DNA of 64,000 nt from Parus major (Eukaryota > Chordata > Aves > Passeriformes > Paridae), in the NCBI RefSeq assembly GCF_001522545.3, contig NC_031792.1:697157-761156 (forward strand). Reading direction: 5' to 3'. Of this stretch, positions 31,530-43,494 are shown piece by piece. The notes below the pieces were generated by a model, which saw only the letters and a program-made list of their open reading frames with translations, was not told where the DNA came from and searched no databases. The position numbers and the translations under genes were made by a program. Positions within the stretch are counted from its first letter, which is position 1; the number at the start of each line of letters is the position of its first letter.

Positions 31530-32870
31530 GGCTGTGGTTCCATCAGCCCTGGGCTTTGCCCTCGGCCAAGCAGGAAAAGGGTTCGAACGGCACCTAAATG
31601 CAGTCAGGGTTCTCCAAAATGTGCAGGCGAATTGCACACAGCAGGGAGCAAGAGGCAAGGAGGAAACCACAAATAAACAACACTGACTTTCCTGGGAGCT
31701 TCCAAGGATGCAGGAGGTGCATCCTGGCAGCTCCCACCGGGACACAGAGATGGGTGTCCAGTGCAGGGTGGTTTGGTGATGGTTGGGCGAGGACCCTCCC
31801 TGGGCACGGCTCTGCTGCAGCAGCCAGGGCACAGCTGGTGCCTGTCCTTGTCCCTGTGCCCACTTGGCATTTCCACCCCCCTGACCATCCTTGTCCATTC
31901 CTCCCTCCTGCAGGACTACACTGGAGCAGAGTCAGAACCTAAAGGCACTCAAGTCTATTTTGGAAATGCTGAAGCATTTGGGGGAGTTGATCATTTTCCC
32001 CTCCACATCATCTTGGCCAGGGCTATTTGCCACATTCAGTCTCAGCAGTGTTGATCCTCCACAGAGCCAGTGGGGAGCTCATTTGCCAGGTGTTTGGAAA
32101 AACACCCAGTCGCCCACACCTTCAGCCACCAGCCGCTTTCCAGAGTCCACCTCTTCTCTGCTTCCTTGTCATTTATTCTGGGCAAAGCTGCCCAGCTGCA
32201 TCTCCAGGGGTTTGGGCAGGACAGTGCTCAGGAGCTGGGCATCCCACAGAAAAACCTGTGGCTGTGATTCTCCCAGAGCAGACAAAGAGGAGCAGCAGGC
32301 AGGTGCTCCATGGAGACAGCCTCTCCAGAGCGCTCTGCATGCAGGGGATTTAATGGAGTTGTTTGTTTCCCAGGAACTGCCGGTGTCAGGTGGCATTTGA
32401 GGGACCGGTGTCGAGCTCTCCTTTAGTGTCAGCCCTGCATTAGTTACCATTAACTGTTCTGGGAAAACGAGAGATCCCATCAGAAGGGAGAGATGAAATC
32501 CCAGTGGAAGACCCAAGACACACATTCCCCTCTGGCAAAGGGCAGTGCCCAGCTCCCAGGAACATCCCTGGCCACCAAACTCAAAACCAAGATGTTCAGC
32601 AGCGACTCAAGGAAAGAGCAACTTCCCTGCATCCCCTTCTCCTTCCTCATCCATCACCCTCCCATCTGGAGAGGGGTTTTATTTTGGCCATCAATTCATT
32701 TCCAATCTGAGGCTGGAGCACAAACCCACCGAAGACGCTGGGGCTGGGAATAGATGGAGGAGCCACAGTGGTTAATAAAAAACTCCTGTCAAAGTCCATC
32801 GGACAAGAGGTCTGCTGGAGAGAGCCAGCAGCTGCAGCAAACATCCCACTGCCTCCTCCTCCTCCTCCTC

Positions 32871-32901
<31 letters not shown>

Positions 32902-33080
32902 ACGGCCACCCTGGGGCCTTTCAGCAATGGAGATTTATTTATTTGCCTTCTGGATCGCCCCGGCTCACCTTGGGAAGGCAACAAAAGCTTGCAACAACAA
33001 TTTATAGGGAGATAAGGCGGAGGGGCTGGCAGGGAGGGCCCGGCGTGGGGAGCTGTATTTCTCGGGGAGCCGTACCCTTG
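31530..33080. other. Non-coding background with a CCT repeat
   Basis: No gene supported. Contains the (CCT)n run at 32852-32901 and an AT-rich patch just after it (GATTTATTTATTTGCC; AACAACAATTTATAGG). Confidence 0.42.
32852..32901. repeat. (CCT)n microsatellite followed by poly-C
   Basis: About 14-15 CCT units and then a run of about nine C. The minus strand is (AGG)n, a polypurine tract that can adopt triplex or GGA-type quadruplex structure. The poly-Pro and poly-Glu readings of this repeat are not proteins. Confidence 0.97.
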
Positions 33081-33084
33081 CCGG

Positions 33085-33260
33085 TAAGGTCATGTTGCAG
33101 CCGTAGATGTTCTCTGGAACAACAATTACTCTAGATAAGAAAAATCTAACTGGATAAAGGGACAGCTAATCAGGAGACTACAAGCCCCCGAATTGCTCAA
33201 GGAATCCTTATTGATCTGAACAAGATATCAAATGTAAAATAAAGGATTTTGCTAACTCCA
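33085..33260. promoter_or_regulatory. Candidate conserved non-coding element
   Basis: High-complexity AT-rich sequence: GTAAGGTCATGTTGCAG, AACAACAATTACTCTAGATA, AAATCTAACTGGATAAAGG, GACAGCTAATCAGG and ATCAAATGTAAAATAAAGG. No repeat family or coding frame. Function inferred. Confidence 0.4.
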
Positions 33261-33264
33261 CAGG

Positions 33265-36060
33265 CTGCTTCAGCCCCTGCAACCTGGCACTGGATCAGCA
33301 AGCGGAGGAGCCGGCAGCCTGCAGCTCCTCTCCCAGCAGATATTGCCAGGCTGCCCCTTCAAAGGCAGGAGCTGCTTTTTCCCCCGTTCCAGTCTCTCCA
33401 GAAGCTCCCAAACAGGGCTGAGGCCCAGCCCCTGCAGAGGGTCCCTCTCTCCTGTGTTCTCCTCAGAGAAGGGACCTGGCCTTGGCTGTTCCCTCCTGTG
33501 CAGGGACAGCCCCAGGCTCTGGGTCTGTCAGGCCAGTTGGAGCTGTGCCCTTTGGGGACAGAGGGGGTGCCAGTGGTCCCTGCTGGGGCTTTGGGCACCA
33601 CCTTCACACCAGCAGGGATGTGCTCACGGCACAGATCCCACTCTCAGCACATCCCCAGGGACGAAGCACAGCCCTGGGGAGCCTTTCCCAGCACCCAGAG
33701 CCCAAGGGAGGAGCTGGGATGGAGCCAGCCTGCCATGCCCAGGGCTCCAGAGGCAGCTGGCACTGAGGAGCAGAGATGGATGGTGCCCTCCCAGCCCTGT
33801 GGAGCGGCACTGGCAGCCCTGAGTCATGGCTGTGAACCACGTGCTGCTCCTGCAGCCATTTAGCAGGGGAGTTGGTTTATGCTAAACAAACACCGCTTGA
33901 TTAATAAAAGCATATTTATGGAGGCTTAGCAGCTCTGGTAGCAGAGACAGGGCTGGAGATGGTGCCAGCAAGGCGAGCGCTCCTCGTTTCAGAGCTGCCC
34001 AGGGGCAGCAGGACAGTGCTGGTGCCAGTCCCAGTGCCAGGAAGGAGCCTGCTCCCCCTCTGGAGCAGCACAAGGAGCCACCAGCACCAGTGCAGGAAAT
34101 GCAGCATTTTCTTCTTCCCACACAGTTTGCACCCAGCAGTTGGCCGGCACCCAAAAAGGAGGTGGCGAGGGACAGCAGTGTCCTGAGGAGCAGCCAGCAC
34201 CCTTGGCTGGGAATGGAGCAGACACCTGGATCCGGTGGCACAGGGAATAACCCTTGTCTCTGACATTCCTGCTGCAAGACAGGGCTCAATGGCGGCTGGG
34301 AGAGCTCCTTCCTCCACCACCAAACCCAGCTTCCCTTCCTGCCAGGCTCTGCTTCCTCCTGGTTGGGGCTGAGCGGCAGCAGGAGGAGATGCAGGGAGCC
34401 CCCCGGGGAGCATCTCTCTCCCACTTGTGTTTTGATGTTGCTATGGTGATTGCCAAGCGATAAATCTTGATTATTATTGCCCGGCGCTTTCAGCCGCAAG
34501 CAAAGGCAACCTTTCCCGAGCCACCGGGGTGCCTTTGTTCCTGCTCTCCGCCCGCTCCCGGCTTTTCTGCTCCAAGCCCTCCCTCGCCTGGGCACTCACA
34601 CTGGGAGGTCACGCTCCAGAGAGCTTGTCCCCACTGTCCCCCTCCATCTCAGCTGGGGGCATCACGCAGGGCACTGCCAGCCCCACCCTGCCCATGTCCC
34701 TTGCAGCCAGGAGGGTCAAATTCCCTGGGCATGGCCCAGCCAGCTCGAGACCATCAAATCCTCCTGCACCCTGGATTCACATGAGCACCCCCAGACCATT
34801 TCTGTGGGGTTTGTCCAGCTCTAATCTCTACCCTCAGAGCCCCAGGAGAAGCTGGAGGGGTCTAACGGGCAGTTATCAGCTCTCCACAGCACCTGAGCAC
34901 AGGTGATGCCCCCGTGGGCCTCCACACCTCCAGCCAGCTCTGGAAATGCAGGCTCTGGCCCCCAGAGCACAGCCTCCCTCCCGGACAGATGCCATTTGCA
35001 ATGTATATTCTGGGCTCTGCTTTCATCTCAGTCCCTTTCGTATTTTGCCAGAATATTTCTCTGTGTAATTTCACCCAGGGGGAAACAGGCGTCTGAAATT
35101 TTGCTTTTAAAATTCCCTTTCCTCTGCATGCCCGGCTCTCTCCCATGCTGGCTCCCTGCTCCGCGCCGGCACAGCCGCGACTGGCGGTAAATCTATAAGC
35201 CAGCTCCCTTCCCCTTTGAAGTGCACCCGGCGCTGCTTGGATTCCCTGACTTCTTGCTCCTTTTATCTTCCCCCCTATTTCACTTGTGGATATTCAGATC
35301 TGCAGATTACATTTGTCTTCCAAAATTGCTTTCTCAGTCGGTAGCGCCTTTCCCCAGCTCTTTCTTGCGGGGTTTGTTCAGCCACTTCTGCAAACCTTCC
35401 CGTTCCTTCTGGCTCCGTGCCGTGGGCACACTGAACCCCTGGCCGAGCCCAGGTGAATCCCATGGGTCAGACCCCCACACCAAGGCAGGCAGGAGCAGGG
35501 GAGAGCCCAGGGATACCCCAGGGCCCCTCACTATCCCTCAGATTCCAGCAGTGCCTGTCGGGCCTTTCGGAGGGGTGAGGCACTGATGGGGACACTGAGC
35601 CAAGGTTACCCAGGCAGATCCAGCCCTGGGCTCCAGCATCAAAGGGAGATCCTCAGGGCTCCATGTCCCTTCCAGTGGGAAGTGGATGTCTCTGCTACCT
35701 GTGTTCCCTTCCTCAGTCCCCCGGCTCCCTTTCATCTACAGAATAATTAACTGAATTAACTCAAAGTTCTGGGTAGGCTCCAAATGCCATCCTGGGTGCC
35801 AACAGAGTCCAGGATGAGCACTGGACAGAGGAGCAGAAGGAAGAGGACAGGAGAGAAGGGGGTGCCCAGGGACCAGCCCTGTGGGCCAGAACACCCAGAG
35901 AAACTGCAGCAACAGCCAGCCCAGCACTTCCATCCATTTATCAAAGCCCCAGCAGTTCCTCTTTCAGGGTGAGCAAAACAATAAAACACGCTGAGCATAG
36001 AGAGCAGCTCCAGAACACTGTATTAAACACGGGGAAAAAAATAAAGTGGGGACCTGTTGG
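33265..36060. other. Non-coding background
   Basis: No gene supported. Long frames of 204-237 codons on opposite strands are Pro/Ala/Leu/Ser-rich and domainless. AT-richer patches occur at about 33865-33925 (AACAAACACC, TTAATAAAAGCATATTTATG), 34440-34475, 34990-35110 and 35735-35765. Confidence 0.45.
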
Positions 36061-38110
36061 CTCATGCCATCTCTCCTTCTATATCAGCTGCCTCGCTCCC
36101 AGACTAATGGTGTTATGTAGACTGTTATATTGGCTCTTTGCTTTACAGCGCTGTGCCTCCACCCCAACGCTGCAGATTTATTCTCCTCTGCTCAGCAATA
36201 AGTTGCCACGTTGTCCTCAAATGTCACTTTGTGCACCACAATGCCGAGCCTGGTGCCAGCCCTGGCAGCCATTCCAGGGCTCACCGTGCCTGGGACCCAC
36301 CATGGGACAGGCACAAAGCACCGGCTCCCCGAGCCACCTTGGGCCAGTCGCTCCCCACCTCGTCCCTTCATCTCCTGCTGTGTAAAACCCTCCTGTTTAC
36401 AACGTGAGCACTGCCAAGGCTGGGCAGGGGGCCCCAGCCTCCACCCGGGGCCTGGTGATGCAGGGAAAGCAGGGAGAGGGGAAGCTGAATGTGAGAACCC
36501 CCAAAACCCAGCCCCTGAAAGCACAGGCTTGTGCTCTTGGGGCAGGAATTGAAGTCCAGCACAGGTTCGTCCCCTCCCCTGTCCCCAGCACAGAGCAGAG
36601 CGATGCTCACTCGGGGACAGGAGTTTGTCATCTGCAGGGTTATTGGCAGCGGTGCCAGGACACTTTGCTACAGAGGGATAAATCACTTCCTTCCTCCACA
36701 TCTGACTTGTCTGAGAGCCCCAGTTAAACATTTATCAGAGGGCACGGCCCGATGTCCCTCACAAATGGGATGCTGGGGGAGCTGACACACCGGGATCACA
36801 GCGGCAAAGTTTTGTCACCCTGATGTTTCCCCGTGTGCTCCTGTGACTGCTGTCTGTTCAGCAAGCACCCCTTTAAACTCTGCTACTGTAATTAAAGTTT
36901 CATATACACCTTCCTAAAGGAGGGGCCGGGGGAGAGGCGTCTTTGAAGCCGCCTCACAAAGGGATGTCACAGAGGGGGAAGGGAAGTGTTGACACCACAG
37001 CAATCACCCTGTGCTGCAAGGGTTCCCCGCAGAGCAGGCAGCTTCACCTGCCACCAGCATCCCTTGCCAGAGCCCTGCCTGACCCCTTCCTCCATCCCCT
37101 TCCCTCCTCCAAGCTCCACGGGGCTCCAAAGGGGGATTTTCTCAGCATCCTCCCCCAGAGCCGCGCTTTTGGCCAGCGTCTCACTGAGGCTGGAGCACCA
37201 GAAGCAGGGAGATGAGAAGATCCACAGCACGGGGCTGGCTGGAGCCTCGGGCAGCCTGTTCGGATGCTTCCCTGGATTAGCTGAGGCTCTTGACGCCCTG
37301 AGCCGGAGCCAAGAGCTCCTCTCAGTGCAGAATGCTCCAGCGCTGGGCGGTGCTGCACACCAGGGGCTGCCAGGGGAACGGGCAGCGAAAAGCAGGTGGG
37401 GCTGAGCCTCTCTTGGTGCAGGGAAGAGCTGCAAACCTCAGGGGAGCGGATCTGGAGTCCCTCTGTTCGTGTGGGGAGGCAGGTGTGGACAGGACACCCA
37501 GAGCTGGATGCTCTGGGGGATGTGTGTCTGTGCCCCCGCTCCAGCGGGAGCTGCGGTTCCCCCACGGCAGGGTCAGACAGACAAACAGCCCTGCGTGTGC
37601 CCAAGGGGACAGGAACAAAGCGATTTCAGGTGCAGGAGGAGAGATTTAGAGTTTGAGTCCCTCGTGCACAGCTTCCCCCCTCGGGATGTGCCGTGTCCTC
37701 CCAGCCCAGAGAGGACAGGCACTGCAGGCTCATCCCCGAGAGCACCCGGGAGCGACCAAAGTGGAACAATCCTGATAGATGGACACGAAAAGTGAAGTGA
37801 AAGACCGCTAAGACCTGTCCTTGAACCAAGGAATCCAGAGGATCACACCCCTCTGCTCCAGACAACCTCCCCTGGTTGGGATGCATCGTTATCAGCCCAG
37901 GGAGGCAGCGAGGAGGGGGAGGCTGCGGGAATGCGGCACAAGCCCCCGATCCCCGCTGTGGATGTGGGGACTGAGCAGCCCCCGGGCACACACCTGCAGT
38001 GGAAGTGCAGCAGACAAACCTGGAATAGCAATGCCAGCTGTCCGAGGGCTGTGGAGGCAGCCCTGGGAGAAGGGACACAGCGGGCCAGGGGTGCTGTTCC
38101 ACTCGTGCTC
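36060..38110. other. Non-coding background
   Basis: Nothing identified as a gene or repeat. Patches at about 36090-36240 (AATGGTGTTATGTAGACTG) and 36850-36915 (ACTGTAATTAAAGTTTCATA) are candidate regulatory sequence of low confidence. Confidence 0.4.
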
Positions 38111-38320
38111 GGGATCAAAGCTACGTCAGCTCCCGCAGTTCAGGTGTTTGCTTGGATTTGTGAGTGGATCCAGCCACTCAGACTGCAAAGCAACAATAAA
38201 ATTGTCCTCAAAGGACGACTTTCAACCTCCTCGGATTTTTCTCTTTTCCCTTTCCCTTTGCGTTTTAGCATTCACAAAAGACTGGAGATAAAAGCCTGAG
38301 CGAAGGTGTCTGTGAGTGCA
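38110..38320. promoter_or_regulatory. Candidate element with acceptor-like pyrimidine tract
   Basis: Complex sequence with GCAACAATAAAATTGTCC, a pyrimidine tract at 38236-38259 and a TTTTAG/CA acceptor-like junction at 38268/38269. A GTGAGT donor-like hexamer lies at 38312-38317, which would bound a 43-nt exon. This is weak evidence for a small non-coding or untranslated exon; it could equally be chance. Confidence 0.25.
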
Positions 38321-39860
38321 GCGAGGGGCAGAGCTCTGCCCCACAGCCCCGGACCAGCACCAGGTTCCCCCCATCCCATTTTTCCCCTGAGGCTTCGGGG
38401 TTCTCAGCTTGATTCCACCGTGGCATTCCACTGCCTTCCCAATCCATCCACCCCTGCCAGGAGCCCCCACCCATTTCCAGAGCCCACCAAGGGAATTTAT
38501 TTCCTTCTGCTTTCACCTCTGCCCAGCCGGGGCTGAGCTGGAGGAGAACACCGGGTGGGAAAAACCCAGGAAGTTTCTCAGCAGCGCTGAGCACGTTGGT
38601 TACAGAGACAGATATTTATTTCTGTGAGCGTGTGGCAACCCGAGCCAGCCTTATCTGCCCCAAACACTTTGTTGATCAGACCGAGGAGCAGAGCCCGGGC
38701 AGCAGAGCCATCCCGGCACAGCACCGGGAAACGCCGGCGGCTCCGAGGGGCTGCTCGGAGACAAGAAATCACCTCGGAGTTCAAAGGCTGCGGAAAGCGA
38801 TTGTCACCTTGGAAACCAGCCGGGAGAGGCTCAGCAGCTGCCCAGCCCCGGGGGATGCTGGTGGAGCGGGAGGATGCTGGACACAGACAGGGGGGTCCCG
38901 GCCCCACTGCGGGCAGGAGAGGGAGAACCCCCCGGGCAGCTCCAGCCTCAGGATCCCAGCCGGGCTTGGTCTTTAAGAAGCCTCTTCTCACCCACAGCTC
39001 TGAGGAGGGAAGGGATTCACAGACCTGGGGAGTGGATGCATTCCTTCCTTTCTCCATAACACATGGATTGCAGATCCATCATCCACTTTCATCAGCTGAG
39101 TGTCTTTCAGATGTGTTTTCCCCAGTGCTGTGGGCAGTGTCCATAAGGGGGTTTGCAGCCCGATCACAGCAAAGCCCTTGAGCCAAGCAAACTCTGAGCT
39201 GTGTTGCAGTGGGCTGGACAGGGGCAAAAATCAAGATAAGGCTGATGAAACTCAGAACTACGTCCCTTGGCTGCCCAGGGACATTGTGTGGGGCCACCTC
39301 TGAGCCCTGACATTAAATTTATCTTCCTTTCCCACAGTAACAAAGCACAACACGGATGAAAGTATTTACAAGCACAGCAAAACTCGCCTGTGGAATGTTG
39401 GCAAAGCTTTCCTGTCAGCAGCACGAGGGCAGAGAGGTCTCTGTGTACGATCCAGTGGATCCCTGTCCCCTGCCCCGGGAGCACCGCAGCAGCATCGCCA
39501 CCGCAGGGGAGACCGAGATGAAAGTTGTCCCTTAAAAGTTTGTTGGCTGGCTCTCCCCCGGCAGGCTGATAGGAATCATCTGCTGGCACAGAGCAGCGGT
39601 GCTGCTGCTGCCTCTGCTGCGTGTGTACATACACACACAGACACAAACGTGTTTATAAAATCCCCAGCTCGGAATTGATGATGCCTGGTACGAAGCAGTT
39701 TGTCACCTGTGCTTTTATGATTACAGCAACTAAGGGGAGAGAGATGTCCTTTCAGATAAGCATTGAAAGGGGGAAAAAAAGGAGCTTTCAAAGGGTCTTT
39801 GTTCTCTTGAAGTGCTCCGGCTCCCGAAGCCGAGGATTTCTCAGAGGAGGGGGAGGAGGG
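38320..39860. other. Non-coding background
   Basis: No gene supported. A CpG-richer stretch (about 38680-38830) contains the inverted repeat CTCCGAG-GGGCTG-CTCGGAG. A TG/CA-rich stretch lies at about 39617-39655. Confidence 0.4.
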
Positions 39861-39869
39861 AGGATTTAA

Positions 39870-40050
39870 AAACAAAATGCGTCCTCATTTTCCAACTGTT
39901 TCACATTAGCACTCATCAATTATAGAATTTGCCTTGACTAATGTTTCAGGCCATTATATTACCCTCTATGTTTATAATTGGATCCTAAATTAGGATTAAT
40001 TCTCAAGGAAAATGTTCTGAGCTGAACAGGTGATTTCTCTCTCTGGAGCT
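39870..40050. promoter_or_regulatory. Strong candidate enhancer
   Basis: AT-rich unique island: TTTCACATTAGCACTCATC, AATTATAGAATTTGCC, GACTAATGTTTCAGGCC, ATTATATTACCCTC, TTTATAATTGGATCC and AAATTAGGATTAATTC. Sharp borders and many TAAT/ATTA cores. Function inferred. Confidence 0.43.
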
Positions 40051-40355
40051 CCGACAACGTTCTCATTACCCAACGTTTGCTTTTTACATCAATACAGAGA
40101 GACTGAAAACCCTGAAGGGCCTTTCACAGGTCACCCCAGGCTGCATTTTAAAGGCCAGGAGCTGCTGGGGACCCCCACGGCTGGTGAGGATGGAGCAGCC
40201 AGGCCCTGCAGGGTGTTCAGGGCTCCTGCACCTCCCGGCAGCTCTCCAGGGGACACGGGATGGCACAGGAATGCTGCTCCACACCCTCTGCTCCCAGCCC
40301 TCTCCCCATCTGGACACACCAGGGCCCTTCCCTGACCAGGCACTGAGGCCTTGTT
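40050..40355. other. Non-coding background
   Basis: GC-rich spacer between two AT-rich islands; nothing recognised. Confidence 0.4.
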
Positions 40356-40359
40356 ATTA

Positions 40360-40600
40360 TTTATTAACCAGTCGGTGTGTGCTTAATAGAAATTTCATTA
40401 GGTATAGATAGTTACCAGCCCAGAACCTACAAGTAATTATGTTTAATTATTATGCCGGTATGTTTGGAATAACGATAGCTCCCGAGCACCAGGATTAAGG
40501 AGCAAAGTCAATTGGAACAGGAGCTATTTGTTTTTTTTGCCTTAACAGTTCCCCTCTGTTCTTAATTGGTTTTCACATTTCTCAGCCATTGCTAAAAGCG
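40360..40600. promoter_or_regulatory. AT-rich candidate enhancer
   Basis: Contains TTATTATTTATTAACC, AATTTCATTAGGTATAG, AAGTAATTATGTTTAATTAT, GGAATAACGATAGC and TTCTTAATTGG. It is only about 300 bp from the 39.9-kb island, so the two may be parts of one regulatory region. Confidence 0.4.
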
Positions 40601-40652
40601 CTGGAGAGAGACACCAGGACAGGTCCAGCCCTCCCTGTGCCAGGCTGGCATA

Positions 40653-40758
40653 GCAGGATCCTCACCCTGCCTCTCCTGGCACCGCAGGATGCTCACCCTG
40701 CCTCTCCTGGTGTAGCAGGATGCTCACCCTGCCTCTCCTGGTGTAGCAGGATGCTCAC
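40653..40758. repeat. 31-bp tandem repeat, ~3.5 copies
   Basis: Units start at 40653, 40684, 40715 and 40746 (exact 31-bp period). Each contains GCAGGAT and CTCACCCTGCCTCTCCTGG. Copies differ mainly in the last four bases. A GC-rich minisatellite. Confidence 0.94.
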
Positions 40759-40759
40759 C

Positions 40760-43355
40760 CAGGGGCAGGGGTGGGTGGGAGTCCAGGGGGAAGCCAGGCT
40801 GGGACAGGACACCCAGCACATCCAACCTGGCTCTCTGCAGACCCAAGCACAGTTTTCTCCTGGAAACACCAAGTATTTTCCCCCAAAAAGCAGCTCTCTG
40901 GAGGGTTTCCTCTCCCTTCAGAGCACAGTTTGAGCTCCCAGCCTAGGACTGGGATCTCTGCCCCTCCAGGCAGGAAAGCTGCCCCAGCAAAGGAGGCACG
41001 GAGCAGGAGCCCGCAGGCAGCACCAGCCCAGCACAGCCCCTCAACCCTGCCAAGGGCGCCCGCCTTCCCCCGGCCTCCCCAGCTGGGAGCCGGGAGGAAT
41101 TAGAGCATTTGGGAAGGAAAACAGAGCTGCAGAGAGACACTGTTGAATGTAAATACCAGTTAAATATGCATTACCATATGGCCGCGCCTTCGCGGTCTGT
41201 TCGGAGGCAGTGCCAGCCAGGGAGGAGATGCAGGAGCAAAGAGCTTGAGGCTCAGCAGAGCGAGCTCCTTCCCTGCCAGCCTGGCACCCCAGCCTGGCAC
41301 CCCAGCCTGGCACCCCCCTGGCACCCCCCTGGCACCCAGAGCCCACGGAAATGAGCAGCTGTGGAGCTGCTCCTGCTCTCTGCCCATCGCCCTGCCCGGG
41401 CTGAGCCCAGCAGAGCCCAGCACAGGGCCTGTGTGTTCCCAGAGAGGGAGTCCCGTCCAGGCCAGGGGGGGAGAGGCTTCACCCCAGCACTCTGCAGGGA
41501 CCCCACACAGCCCCTGTGCCAAGGATACCATCCCTAAAACAAGGGCTGTGCTTCCCCACCCAGCTCTCTGGGTGCTGAGGGCAGAGCCCAACCGTGGCTG
41601 CCTAATTCCCCGTGCAGGACATGGCCAGAAAGGGCTGATCCTGCTGGGCTGCTGGGCCACAGGGATTGCACAAACAGGACAAGGTGCTCTCAGGCTGTGC
41701 TGAGTAATTCCAGCTCTGCCTCATCCCCTCACCCGGCCCCACAGCTCCAGAGCTTGGCATCTGCCTCCAGCTGGGCACGGCCTCAGCCCATGTGGGGACA
41801 GCAGGAGGCGGCTCCAGAGGGACAGTCGGGGTCTCCTGGCTGTGAAAGGGGAGCAGGAGAGGGTTGGGCACGGATTCATCATCTCCTTGCTGTGCCTGTA
41901 TTGCACACCCCAGGGACCAAGGTGGAGGCTGGGAATGCAGCAATGCTTTCTGCCACAAAGGCTCCCTGCTGGTTCATTATTTCATATCAAATCTGAAGTG
42001 TCAAGAACACACCAAGAGCCACAAGATCCACAACAAAGTCATGTGGATCCACTACAGCATTCCAGCACGGACAGGGATCCCTCCCGTCCTTCCCCAGGGA
42101 CAGTGCTGCTCCTGGGATCCATCCCTCCAGCTCCATCCCACCTCTCCAGCAAAACTCAGTTGCTCTAAGATACAGATGATGGGTTTCTAACAGAGCACAG
42201 CGTTTCTCCAGAGGCCCATGAGTGGTTATTCTGGTGCTGGTGCTATAGCAATGCCCCTGAGGCCCTCCACCAAATCCCCACCCATCCCTGTCCTCAGGTG
42301 CTGGGCCAAGGGACGGAGCTGCTGCCCGCTGTGGCAGCTCGTGTCTGTAGAGTGAAAATACTTCACAGGCTTACACAAATAAACCTTTCCTGCCTCCATC
42401 TGACTTTTGTGAGGTGATGGTGAGCAGGGAGGAAAAAAACCACACAAAAGATAGACTGCAGCAGCAGCTCTCCAGCTCTCCCCAGGGAGGGCTGTCCTCA
42501 GAGAAGCTGCTCCGGGGAAGTGAATTGACACAGGCAATTACAGGGATGTCCAAAGGAGCCGGGCCAGCGAGTCCCCGCAGCTCAGCAGCCATGAGAGCAC
42601 ACACAGCTCACAGAGCTCACAGCCACGGCTCTCAGCAGGGCTGGATGAGGTTCCTGGGATCAGTGGATGCCTCGGGTCAGACATGGATGTCCTGGCTGGC
42701 ACTGGGCTCTTCGGGAGCCCTGAGAGAGGCTGAAGGGCCCTGATGGGATCGATGTGCTGGATACCCAGTGGGGCTGGGGCGCTTCACAGGGGGCAGGCAG
42801 GGACAGACCATGTACCCCGGAGAGCTCCTGCCCCAAAACCAGCACCAGGCACAGGGAAGCTGCTCTTGCATCTTTTAACAGACACACAAAGCCCTTCTTG
42901 GGGGTCACACATTGCAAAGTCCCCATGGCTGCTGCCGCAGGGTACCTGACACAGCAGCACGGGAAGGGCCGGTCTGGATGGCATTTCTAGGTGAAAAACA
43001 AGGCTTTTCTGGCTTGGAGAGCACTGCAGCGTTTGACCTCACTTTGTTCTGCTTCCCTTTGCAACTCTCAGCAGTTTTTGGCCACTTTCCAGCTTCTCCA
43101 GCCATTTTTCTTCTTTCCATTCAGCAGAGGCTGGGCCAGCCCGGCAGCTCCACGGCCACAAACCTTTGGGATGAGCTGGGAGCAGGGGCAGCACCCAGCC
43201 CTGGACACTGCTCAGGGGCCCAGGACAGCCCCCAGGGCAGGCAGGGCCTGTCCCACCCCAGTGCCTGCTCCTCGAGCTTTTGGCAGGGACACAGCCAACT
43301 CTAATTGCAATTTCCATTCTGGTGGCTGCGCTCCGCAGGCAAAATCGGTTCTGTC
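40760..43355. other. Non-coding background
   Basis: No gene supported, apart from the short 13-bp repeat annotated at 41278. An AT-richer patch at about 41100-41185 contains GAATTAGAGCATTTGG and TTAAATATGCATTACCATAT; its ATATGCATTA centre is palindrome-like. Confidence 0.42.
41278..41337. repeat. 13-bp tandem repeat, ~5 copies
   Basis: Three copies of AGCCTGGCACCCC are followed by two shorter 12-bp copies (CCCTGGCACCCC-type). A small C-rich minisatellite. Confidence 0.9.
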
Positions 43356-43359
43356 TCTG

Positions 43360-43490
43360 TAATGAGTCACTCCTGAATATCAATCCACGCAGGGTAAAAT
43401 GGAGACAATAGCTGCTTACATGCATAGTGAGTTAATTATGAGCATCTGCTATTAATCTTGCTATCAGACTGCTAATTGCTCCTTCTCCTT
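43360..43490. promoter_or_regulatory. Candidate enhancer with AP-1-like site
   Basis: Contains GTAATGAGTCACTCC (an AP-1-like TGAGTCA core), CTGAATATCAATCC, GAGTTAATTATGAGC, TGCTATTAATCTTGC and AGACTGCTAATTGC. Dense TAAT cores and no repeat. Function inferred. Confidence 0.42.
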
Positions 43491-43494
43491 CGCA

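Noticed and set aside
32768..33007. Polyproline/polyglutamate protein
   Set aside because: Direct translation of the (CCT)n microsatellite; no conserved flanks.
33249..34595. Frames of 204 and 237 codons on opposite strands
   Set aside because: Low-complexity, domainless, no recognisable splice or start context.
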